5,062 nucleotides of DNA from Campylobacteraceae bacterium (GTDB lineage: Bacteria; Campylobacterota; Campylobacteria; Campylobacterales; Sulfurovaceae). The notes below the pieces were generated by a model that saw only the letters and a list, made by a program, of their open reading frames with translations, made no database searches and was not told where the DNA came from. The position numbers and the translations under genes were made by a program. Shown here piece by piece: positions 1 through 4,835 of the stretch (the stretch's first letter is position 1; each line of letters begins with the position of its first letter). Where the stretch lies: the NCBI GenBank assembly GCA_026986355.1, contig JALSOO010000022.1:1-5062 (forward strand), read 5' to 3'.

Positions 1-1
1 T

Positions 2-670
2 TTAATTACCTTTTTTTAATTTTATCAATAGTTGTTTTATATCACTCTCTATCATCTCTTCGGGCATTGCTCCCTCATAGTGAGTAAAGTACTTTCCCTT
101 GAAAAATAGAATCATAAGTGGCATAGGGAAATCTCTATCTAAACGTAGTCTAGGAGTAATCATATTGGCAAACTTTAAATTCTCTTTTTGATTTGTTGAG
201 ATAAAAAAGAGTGCTTTTTGAGCATTGATAAACTTTTGGAACTCTTTACTTTTGATATTATCATGTACTAATCCACCGATAATAAATAACTCTTCTTTAA
301 ATCTCTTTTGTAGGTTACTTAGATGAGGTATTTGACCTCTACAGGGAGGACACCAAGTAGAAAAGAGTACAACCATTACAATCGGTTGCTCTATATTTGA
401 AAAGGTATAAATATCATCTTTCATTGTTACCTTAGAGGTATGATTTTTCAAATCTTCAAAGATAAAATTGTACTCTTTTATAGGAACTTTTTTAATTTTT
501 TTAACTACTTCTGATTTTTCTGGTTTAATCTCTCTTATGGGTTCTGTACTGTTCTTATGTATAAACTCTTGTGGGGCAGATATAGTCAGTAAATTTCTAT
601 TATTGTTAGAAATATCATCACAAGCCGTAAATAGAAGTATAGGTATTAAAAGTAGATAAATATTTTTCAT
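2..670 (-). CDS. Thioredoxin-fold (TlpA/ResA-like) thiol-disulfide lipoprotein
   Basis: A 222-residue protein starting at the ATG at 670-668 and ending in TAA at 4-2. Seen: a lipoprotein signal peptide (MKN, hydrophobic residues 4-14, then FTAC with the lipidated Cys at 17, followed by two Asp), a charged Lys/Glu-rich linker to about residue 65, and a thioredoxin domain at about 68-220. The active site is WCPPC at 106-110 (C107, C110), followed by RGQIPHL. A Met-Pro at 183-184 is the expected cis-proline loop. Known for the family: TlpA/ResA-type proteins are envelope-anchored reductants of disulfides, for example in cytochrome c maturation or DsbD-linked pathways. Inferred: it is anchored in the envelope with the active site in the periplasm; the substrate cannot be told from sequence. 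The Shine-Dalgarno sequence is weak (an AAAGA about 13 nt upstream). I recall a thioredoxin-like lipoprotein in the same divergent position in Campylobacter jejuni, with ftsY beyond it. That neighbour would lie off the left edge here. Confidence 0.9.
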   Translation of the reverse strand: MKNIYLLLIPILLFTACDDISNNNRNLLTISAPQEFIHKNSTEPIREIKPEKSEVVKKIKKVPIKEYNFIFEDLKNHTSKVTMKDDIYTFSNIEQPIVMVVLFSTWCPPCRGQIPHLSNLQKRFKEELFIIGGLVHDNIKSKEFQKFINAQKALFFISTNQKENLKFANMITPRLRLDRDFPMPLMILFFKGKYFTHYEGAMPEEMIESDIKQLLIKLKKGN

Positions 671-688
671 GTCTAAATATAGTCTTTT

Positions 689-694
689 TATAAG
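689..694 (+). promoter_or_regulatory. Candidate -10 box for the cyclo-ligase/rny operon
   Basis: TATAAG, preceded by a T-rich stretch (685-689), lies 45 nt ahead of the ATG at 740 and would place the transcript start near 701. A second, weaker alternative is TATATC at 709-714. The box lies inside the leader of the divergent thioredoxin transcript, so the two promoters would overlap. It is assigned only by similarity to the consensus and its position. Confidence 0.35.
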
Positions 695-706
695 TAAATT
701 TTGGAG

Positions 707-712
707 ATTATA
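707..712 (-). promoter_or_regulatory. Candidate -10 box for the thioredoxin lipoprotein gene
   Basis: The minus strand reads TATAAT, preceded (5' on that strand) by a run of eight T's and a TC-rich stretch, with no evident TTGACA box. Campylobacterota sigma-70 promoters typically have this form: a good -10 with T-rich periodic sequence upstream instead of a -35. Transcription would begin near 700, giving a leader of about 30 nt. Confidence 0.5.
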
Positions 713-739
713 TCAAAAAAAAGAGAAAGTACAAAATTT

Positions 740-1315
740 ATGGATAAACAACAATTTAGAAAGCACTGTTTGGAGCTATTGAGAGCTAAAAATAGGGTAA
801 ATCATTATCTTTTGGATAAATTGGTAGAAAAACAGCTTTTAGAATTAATAAAATATCGAGATGCCAAGGTTATAATGCTTTATATTCCTTTGAAAATAGA
901 GATTAATATTTATGGTTTAATAACACGGTTACGAAAAGAGAAAAAGACTCTTTTGGTTCCATTTATGGAAGGTAAAAGCTTTAGATTGGTAAAATACAGA
1001 TTGCCTTTAAGAAAAAAAAAATTTGGTGTAAAAGAGCCTAATAATTCAAACAGATATACTAAAAAGATAGATTTAGCAATAGTCCCTATACTTGGGACAG
1101 ACAGCACATTAAGACGCGTAGGATTTGGTAAAGGATTCTATGATAGATTTTTTGAAAAAAATAGTAAAAACATCAATGAAATTATATTTGTTGGACGAGA
1201 GTATTGTGTAAGTTCTGAAGTTATAACTCAGAGCCATGATATTAAGGGAGATGGATATTTTACACCTAAAAATAGTTTTTTAAAAGAAAACCAAGGATTT
1301 AGGCTCCTTAAATAG
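740..1315 (+). CDS. 5-formyltetrahydrofolate cyclo-ligase (MTHFS family)
   Basis: A 191-residue cytosolic enzyme that should convert 5-formyl-THF plus ATP to 5,10-methenyl-THF, returning this storage form to the one-carbon folate pool. Motifs, numbered from the ATG at 740: FRKHCLELL near the N-terminus; LYIPLKIEINI (family: YLPLKNEVD-like); FGVKEP; then DLAIVPILG and the glycine-rich ATP/folate loop RVGFGKGFYDRFF, the most diagnostic block; and SHDIKGDGYFTP near the C-terminus (family: HD..vD.iiT). Length is normal for the family (about 180-200). An upstream in-frame TTG at 701 would add 13 residues (IISKKRESTKF and flanks) that match nothing in the family, whereas the ATG has a GAGAA-like ribosome site at 723-727, so the ATG is preferred. 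Its TAG stop overlaps the rny ribosome binding site. A run of ten A's (1012-1021) encodes Arg-Lys-Lys-Lys just before FGVKEP; the frame stays intact across it. Confidence 0.9.
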   Translation: MDKQQFRKHCLELLRAKNRVNHYLLDKLVEKQLLELIKYRDAKVIMLYIPLKIEINIYGLITRLRKEKKTLLVPFMEGKSFRLVKYRLPLRKKKFGVKEPNNSNRYTKKIDLAIVPILGTDSTLRRVGFGKGFYDRFFEKNSKNINEIIFVGREYCVSSEVITQSHDIKGDGYFTPKNSFLKENQGFRLLK

Positions 1316-1319
1316 GAGA
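1314..1319 (+). promoter_or_regulatory. Ribosome binding site of rny, overlapping the upstream stop codon
   Basis: AGGAGA lies five nucleotides before the rny ATG and shares two bases with the TAG stop of the cyclo-ligase gene. It is the strongest Shine-Dalgarno match in the window. The geometry puts a terminating ribosome directly over the rny initiation site, consistent with translational coupling. Confidence 0.8.
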
Positions 1320-1324
1320 AGAAT

Positions 1325-2848
1325 ATGATAGAAAACGGATTAATATACATTGTTTTTATGTTTTTAGGGGTAGGTTTGACTTATCTCTTTATGCGTAATG
1401 AAAATAGTAAGCAATTTAAGCATTTAGAAGCTGAAGCCAAAGCTAAAGCCTCTGCTATCGAGTATGAAGCAGAGCATATTTTGCATGAAGCTGAGCTAAC
1501 AATTAAGCAGAAAGAGGTTCTTTTGGATAAACAGTTTCAAGATAAAGTCTTGGAAGTAACAAAAGAGAAGACAGAGTTGGAGTTAGAGCATAAGGCTTTA
1601 CGAAAAAAAGAGAAAGAGTTATTTAAGAGTAAAAAAAATATTGAGAAGCAGAAGAGTTACTTAAATCTCTTAGAAGAGGAGAAAAAGTCAGAAATAGAGT
1701 CGGTTATCTCACTTCTATCTAATGTAGCAGGTTTAACCAAAGAGGAGGCAAAAGAGCATCTCTTAGAACAGGTTTTAGAAGAGTCTAAAATGGATATAGC
1801 TCTTAGTGTCAGAAAACAGGAGAAGATAGCAGAAGAAGAGGCAAACAAAAGAGCCAATTATATACTTTCACAAGCTGTTACACGTTATGCAGGTGAGTTT
1901 GCAGGAGAGAGACTTATCAATATTGTTAATCTACCAAGTGATGAACATAAAGGGCGTATTATTGGTAAAGAGGGACGAAATATTAAGAGTCTTGAACAGC
2001 TATTAGGTGTCGATATTATTATTGATGAGACACCAGGTGTTATTATTGTTTCTAATTTTAATCTATATAGACGTGCTATTGCTACTAAAACGATTAAGCT
2101 TCTCATTAAAGATGGACGAATCCACCCTGGACGAATTGAACAGACTTATAAGAAAGTAAAAAATGAGTTTGAACAAAAAATCTTGGAAGATGGAAAGAAC
2201 ATTGTAATTGAACTAGGGCTTTTACCAATGGATAAGGAGCTAATGAGATTAATAGGACGTATGCGATACCGTGCTAGTTATGGGCAAAATGCCTTGGCTC
2301 ATACACTTGAAGTAGCCAAATTGGCATCTGTAATGGCAGTAGAGATGGGTGGAGATGAGAAACTAGCTTTACGTGCAGGATTGTTACATGATATTGGAAA
2401 AGCATTAACTCAAGAGCATGGAGGAAATCATGTCGATTTGGGAGTTGAAGTCTGTAGACGACACAATGAACATCCAACAGTCATAAATGCAATCTATGCT
2501 CATCATGGGCATGAAGAGCCAGATGGTGTTGAGTCAGCTGCTGTTTGTGCTGCTGATGTATTGAGTGCTACACGACCAGGGGCTAGACGAGATGTTCTTG
2601 AAAGTTTTGTGAAACGTGTCAAAGATATTGAGAAGATTGCTCTATCTAAAAAAGGTGTTATTGACGCTTTTGCTATCAATGCAGGTCGAGAGATTCGTGT
2701 TTTTGTTGATGCAGGAAAGATTGATGATGCAAATGTCTATCTATTGTCTAAAGAGATTGCAAAAGAGATAGAAAAAAAGGTACAATATCCTGGCGAAATT
2801 AAAGTTAATGTAATTCGCGAAAAGAGAGAAATCCAATACGCAAGGTAG
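1325..2848 (+). CDS. rny: Ribonuclease Y, membrane-anchored endoribonuclease
   Basis: A 507-residue protein with the full RNase Y architecture (Bacillus subtilis enzyme: 520 aa). In order: an N-terminal transmembrane helix at about 6-23; a long Lys/Glu-rich coiled coil at about 28-180; a KH RNA-binding domain at about 200-265 with the GxxG loop GKEG at 214-217 inside GRIIGKEGRNIKSLEQLLGV; and an HD metal-dependent phosphodiesterase domain at about 320-440. HD-domain ligands are visible as H326 (NALAHTLEVA), H355-D356 (LLHDIGKA), H393-H394 (YAHHGHEEP) and D411 (CAADVLSA). A conserved C-terminal region runs from FAINAGREIRV to the end. Known: RNase Y initiates mRNA decay by endonucleolytic cleavage at the inner face of the cytoplasmic membrane. 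Campylobacterota have rny instead of a classical RNase E. It starts at ATG 1325 with a strong AGGAGA and is probably translated in step with the cyclo-ligase. No key residue is missing. Confidence 0.97.
   Translation: MIENGLIYIVFMFLGVGLTYLFMRNENSKQFKHLEAEAKAKASAIEYEAEHILHEAELTIKQKEVLLDKQFQDKVLEVTKEKTELELEHKALRKKEKELFKSKKNIEKQKSYLNLLEEEKKSEIESVISLLSNVAGLTKEEAKEHLLEQVLEESKMDIALSVRKQEKIAEEEANKRANYILSQAVTRYAGEFAGERLINIVNLPSDEHKGRIIGKEGRNIKSLEQLLGVDIIIDETPGVIIVSNFNLYRRAIATKTIKLLIKDGRIHPGRIEQTYKKVKNEFEQKILEDGKNIVIELGLLPMDKELMRLIGRMRYRASYGQNALAHTLEVAKLASVMAVEMGGDEKLALRAGLLHDIGKALTQEHGGNHVDLGVEVCRRHNEHPTVINAIYAHHGHEEPDGVESAAVCAADVLSATRPGARRDVLESFVKRVKDIEKIALSKKGVIDAFAINAGREIRVFVDAGKIDDANVYLLSKEIAKEIEKKVQYPGEIKVNVIREKREIQYAR
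2842..2845 (+). promoter_or_regulatory. Shine-Dalgarno candidate supporting the TTG start of the small ORF
   Basis: AAGG lies inside the last codons of rny, nine nucleotides before the TTG at 2855. No comparable purine-rich site precedes the alternative in-frame ATGs at 2888 and 2894, where only AATAGAA is seen at about 2870. This favours the TTG but does not prove it. Confidence 0.45.
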
Positions 2849-2854
2849 AATAAG

Positions 2855-3151
2855 TTGTTTACAAATGGTAATAGAATCAAAGCTCATATGAGAATGGAAG
2901 AGCGTTATGAGACGTTGAGTTTAATCTTTAAAGATGATGCAGAACTATCCAAAGAGGTAACAGATGCAATAGATGAGGTAAAGTTAGAGACAGGAATGAC
3001 TCCATTTATTTTTGAAAAGGTATCCAAAGATAGACCTGATATACATGGAGTTATTGTTGAGTTTCATGATGATATACATAGAGTAGGTGGAGGTTTTTTT
3101 ACAAAACTTCTTGATAGATTAGATATTGATAAATGTGAGGCAGATATATGA
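2855..3151 (+). CDS. Small acidic conserved-looking protein of unknown function
   Basis: I do not recognise this family. The frame encodes 98 residues from TTG 2855, or 87 from ATG 2888 (85 from ATG 2894). It begins 6 nt after the rny stop and ends overlapping the cyclophilin start by 4 nt (ATGA), so it is embedded in the operon and very probably translated. No signal peptide or membrane segment is seen; it is rich in Asp/Glu (about 22) and predicted cytosolic. The first half (residues 12-45) looks helical and amphipathic (RMEERYETLSLIF, then ELSKEVTDAIDEVK). The second half has a hydrophobic/strand-like piece (TPFIFEKV, GVIVEF), then FHDDIHRVGGGFF at 70-82. The clustered H64, H71, H75 and C94 could bind a metal, but this is speculation. 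Position next to RNase Y suggests checking for an RNA-decay partner; nothing in the sequence itself shows this. Confidence 0.75.
   Translation: MFTNGNRIKAHMRMEERYETLSLIFKDDAELSKEVTDAIDEVKLETGMTPFIFEKVSKDRPDIHGVIVEFHDDIHRVGGGFFTKLLDRLDIDKCEADI
3136..3140 (+). promoter_or_regulatory. Ribosome binding site of the cyclophilin gene
   Basis: TGAGG lies seven nucleotides ahead of the ATG at 3148 and is contained in the coding end of the small upstream gene. Together with the ATGA stop/start overlap it supports coupled translation. Confidence 0.6.
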
Positions 3152-3744
3152 AAAAGATACTATTAACAGCTTTAGCACTATTGTTTGTGCTATTTACAGG
3201 GTGTAATGCAAAAGATAGCAATGTTACAGCTCCAGAGGTAAAAAAAGCTATTAGTTCGGATACAAATAAAAAAGAGACCTTGGTAACCATAAAAACTAAT
3301 CAAGGTGATATTGTTCTAAAGATGTTTCCAAAGGTAGCTCCATTGGCTGTTGAAAACTTTGTGACTCATGCAAAAGAGGGTTATTTTGATGGATTAATCT
3401 TTCATAGAGTTATCAAAGATTTTATGATTCAAGGTGGAGACCCAACAGGTACAGGTAGAGGTGGAGAATCTATTTGGAAAAAAGAGTTTGTAAATGAGTA
3501 TGCTCCAAATGTTGTTTTTGATAGACCATTTCTATTGGCAATGGCAAATCATGGACCAAATACAAATGGTAGTCAATTTTTTATAACAACAAAAGCAACA
3601 CCTTTTTTAAATGGAGGATATACAATTTTTGGAGAAGTAGTTTCTGGTCAAGATGTAGTAAGAAAGATTGAGCATACCAAAACAGCAAAAGCTGATAGAC
3701 CTGTGGTTGAGCAGAAGATGCTCAAAGTGACTGTCAAGAATTAA
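3148..3744 (+). CDS. Cyclophilin-type peptidyl-prolyl cis-trans isomerase, lipoprotein
   Basis: A 198-residue protein that should catalyse cis-trans isomerisation of Xaa-Pro bonds outside the cytoplasm. Seen: a lipoprotein signal peptide (MKK, hydrophobic 4-16, FTGC with the lipidated Cys at 19, Asn at +2), a short Thr/Lys-rich linker to about 43, and a compact cyclophilin domain at about 45-198. Catalytic-site residues align with human cyclophilin A by eye: FHR (R87, equivalent to Arg55), FMIQGGD (F92, M93, Q95, equivalent to Phe60, Met61, Gln63), MANHGPNTNGSQFF (A133, N134, Q143, F145), and L154. The Trp121 position is Phe (F153) and the His126 position is Tyr (Y158), as is usual in bacterial cyclophilins such as E. 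coli PpiA, which are weakly cyclosporin-sensitive. The start at ATG 3148 overlaps the preceding stop by 4 nt and follows a TGAGG site. The stop shares one base with the cmoB start. Whether it sits in the inner or outer membrane is not decidable here. Confidence 0.95.
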   Translation: MKKILLTALALLFVLFTGCNAKDSNVTAPEVKKAISSDTNKKETLVTIKTNQGDIVLKMFPKVAPLAVENFVTHAKEGYFDGLIFHRVIKDFMIQGGDPTGTGRGGESIWKKEFVNEYAPNVVFDRPFLLAMANHGPNTNGSQFFITTKATPFLNGGYTIFGEVVSGQDVVRKIEHTKTAKADRPVVEQKMLKVTVKN

Positions 3745-4667
3745 TGCAGAAAGTAGATTTAAATCGCTTACGCCAAGAGCGTTTAAAATGTCTTGATTGG
3801 AAAAATATAAAGATATATTGGGAGGCTATATTGGCTCTTCCCATTATAGATGATGTAGAGGTTAAACTAGGCGATACAATAGAGATAGAAGCCAAATCTT
3901 TAACTTCTAAAGATGAAAAATATATCTATGATACAGCGAAACTTATACAACCTTGGAGAAAAGGTCCTTTTCAGCTATCCCAAACTTTTATAGATACAGA
4001 GTGGAGAAGTAATATAAAATATAATATATTGAGACCACACTTTAATTTAACAGATAAAATAGTTGGCGATATAGGTTGTAATAATGGTTACTATCTCTTT
4101 AGAATGATGGAGGATAATCCCAAAAGATTAATAGGTTTTGACCCTTCTGCTATTACTTTTTGTCAATTTAAATTTTTAGACCATTTTATTAAAAGTGAGA
4201 TTACTTATGAGCTTTTAGGTGTAGAGCATGTAGAGTTTTATGAGCATAAATTTGATATACTCTTCTGTTTGGGTGTACTCTATCATCGAGCCGACCCTAT
4301 TGGTATGTTAAAGTCTCTCTTTAGAGGCTTAAATGAGGGAGGAGAACTTATATTGGATACATTTATGATTGATGGAGATGATGAGATATGTTTAACTCCA
4401 CGAGACCGTTACTCTAAAATGAGAAATATCTATTTTATTCCTACTATATCAGCTCTAAAAAATTGGTGCTATAGAGCAGGGTTTAATGATGTTGAAGTGT
4501 TAGATATAGTTAAAACTAAAACTTCAGAACAGCGTAAAACAGAGTGGATTAATACACACTCCTTAGATGACTTCTTGGATAAAAATGACCAAAATAGAAC
4601 GGTAGAAGGCTATCCTGCACCTAAAAGAGTCTATATTAAGGCTAAAAAGCTAAAGAAAATAGACTAA
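3744..4667 (+). CDS. cmoB: tRNA U34 carboxymethyltransferase
   Basis: A 307-residue cytosolic enzyme (E. coli CmoB: 323 aa, the difference being mostly a shorter N-terminus). CmoB transfers a carboxymethyl group from carboxy-S-adenosylmethionine (made by CmoA) to 5-hydroxyuridine at wobble position 34, giving cmo5U and expanded codon reading. Seen: WRKGPF at 71-76, IDTEWRS at 83-89, the SAM loop DIGCNNGYY at 109-117, LGVLYHR at 176-182, DRYSKMRNIYFIP at 221-233 and VEGYPAPKR at 287-295. The residues known in E. coli to contact the Cx-SAM carboxylate, Lys91, Tyr200 and Arg315, correspond to K73, Y180 and R295; Trp105 and Lys110 correspond to W87 and K92. This supports a true CmoB rather than a generic methyltransferase. 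The SAM loop has CNNG where E. coli has CGSG, which I believe is usual in epsilonproteobacteria. Its ATG shares a base with the cyclophilin stop (TAATG) and has only a poor Shine-Dalgarno site, so translation probably depends on reinitiation. cmoA is not in the window. Confidence 0.96.
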   Translation: MQKVDLNRLRQERLKCLDWKNIKIYWEAILALPIIDDVEVKLGDTIEIEAKSLTSKDEKYIYDTAKLIQPWRKGPFQLSQTFIDTEWRSNIKYNILRPHFNLTDKIVGDIGCNNGYYLFRMMEDNPKRLIGFDPSAITFCQFKFLDHFIKSEITYELLGVEHVEFYEHKFDILFCLGVLYHRADPIGMLKSLFRGLNEGGELILDTFMIDGDDEICLTPRDRYSKMRNIYFIPTISALKNWCYRAGFNDVEVLDIVKTKTSEQRKTEWINTHSLDDFLDKNDQNRTVEGYPAPKRVYIKAKKLKKID

Positions 4668-4703
4668 ATGTGAAATTTATCTTCAAATGAGTTAAAAATA
4701 AGG

Positions 4704-4709
4704 TATAAT
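4704..4709 (+). promoter_or_regulatory. Candidate -10 box P1 upstream of the receiver gene
   Basis: A perfect TATAAT, preceded by AAAATAAGG, with a weak TTCAAA at 4682-4687 (16-bp spacer) as the only -35-like element. It would give a leader of about 120 nt for the gene starting at 4836. It is the first base of a 10-bp word (4704-4713) repeated at 4748-4757. Confidence 0.45.
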
Positions 4710-4720
4710 TAAACTAATAT

Positions 4721-4739
4721 AAGTTACTTCAAATAACTT
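4721..4739. repeat. Short inverted repeat AAGTTA / TAACTT
   Basis: A 6-bp perfect inverted repeat (arms 4721-4726 and 4734-4739) with a 7-nt loop. It is AT-rich and no T-run follows on the plus strand, so it is not a convincing terminator for cmoB. It sits between candidate promoters P1 and P2 and may be an operator half-site arrangement or chance in such AT-rich DNA. Confidence 0.3.
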
Positions 4740-4773
4740 TAAAAAAATATAATTAAAAGTATTAAAAAAATAT
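4739..4773 (+). repeat. 12-bp direct repeat TTAAAAAAATAT, two copies
   Basis: Identical 12-mers at 4739-4750 and 4762-4773, starting 23 bp apart (about two helical turns). The phased A7 tracts would be expected to bend DNA in the same direction and could act as an upstream activating (UP-like) element for the promoter in front of the receiver gene. The copies are seen directly; the bending and activation role is inferred. Confidence 0.6.
4748..4753 (+). promoter_or_regulatory. Candidate -10 box P2 upstream of the receiver gene
   Basis: A second perfect TATAAT, part of the word TATAATTAAA (4748-4757) that also occurs at 4704-4713, 44 bp upstream. It is preceded by an A7 tract and has no clear -35. 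It could be a second start point, or simply AT-rich background. Confidence 0.35.
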
Positions 4774-4789
4774 CTTATTTGTAAATAAG
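4774..4789. repeat. 16-bp palindrome CTTATTTGTAAATAAG, possible operator
   Basis: Perfect 7-bp arms (4774-4780 and 4783-4789) around a central GT. It covers the -35 position (TTGTAA at 4779-4784, 16 bp before TATAAC) of the promoter nearest the receiver gene. The half-site word TTATTTG recurs as a direct copy at 4792-4798 and inverted (CAAATAA) at 4730-4736. A transcription-factor binding site, possibly for autoregulation by the downstream regulator, is inferred. Confidence 0.45.
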
Positions 4790-4800
4790 TGTTATTTGGA

Positions 4801-4806
4801 TATAAC
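4801..4806 (+). promoter_or_regulatory. Candidate -10 box P3, nearest to the receiver gene
   Basis: TATAAC in the context TTTGGATATAACTTTT, with TTGTAA (4779-4784) at a 16-bp spacing as a -35-like element inside the palindrome. It implies a start near 4813 and a leader of about 23 nt, the best geometry of the three candidate promoters here. Confidence 0.45.
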
Positions 4807-4835
4807 TTTTTACTATATCAAAAATTAGGATAATA

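Larger units (their letters stand above)
740..4667 (+). other. Probable five-gene operon: cyclo-ligase, rny, small ORF, cyclophilin, cmoB
   Basis: Five genes on the plus strand are separated by +9, +6, -4 (ATGA) and -1 (TAATG) nucleotides, with no room for internal terminators or intergenic promoters. The first real gap in this direction is the 168-bp region after cmoB. Co-transcription and translational coupling of the last three genes are inferred from this spacing. I see no GC-rich hairpin plus T-run after cmoB, so the 3' end of the transcript is undefined and read-through into the next gene is possible. Confidence 0.8.

Noticed and set aside
468..659. Plus-strand open frame of 63 codons opposite the thioredoxin lipoprotein gene
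   Set aside because: It is fully antisense to a well-supported gene, has no family motif or ribosome site, and open antisense frames are expected opposite AT-rich coding DNA.
701..739. TTG at 701 as the start of the cyclo-ligase
   Set aside because: The extra 13 residues match nothing in the family, and the region contains promoter-like boxes and the ribosome site for the ATG at 740.
910..1107. Minus-strand open frame within the cyclo-ligase gene
   Set aside because: It is antisense to conserved motifs of the cyclo-ligase and has no promoter or ribosome site of its own.
1657..2477. Three minus-strand open frames (1657-1857, 1885-2106, 2274-2477) inside rny
   Set aside because: All lie opposite the coiled-coil, KH and HD regions of a textbook RNase Y, show no recognisable motifs, and have the Ser/Leu-rich composition typical of reverse-strand shadows.
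3099..3290. Minus-strand open frame across the small-ORF/cyclophilin junction
   Set aside because: Both plus-strand genes here are supported by tight operon packing and, for the cyclophilin, by a signal peptide; the antisense frame has no supporting feature.
740..4667. The five-gene cluster as a new dedicated biological system (for example defence or secretion)
   Set aside because: Four of five genes are clear housekeeping families with intact catalytic residues, and nothing resembling effectors, nucleases of defence systems, toxins or mobility genes is present.
4721..4748. Hairpin after cmoB as a rho-independent terminator
   Set aside because: The stem is only 6 AT-rich base pairs with a 7-nt loop and is followed by an A-run, not a T-run, on the plus strand.
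4668..4835. A riboswitch, small RNA or CRISPR-like array in the intergenic region
   Set aside because: No GC-containing structured elements, no regularly spaced repeats with unique spacers and no known riboswitch core are visible; the repeats fit promoter DNA better.
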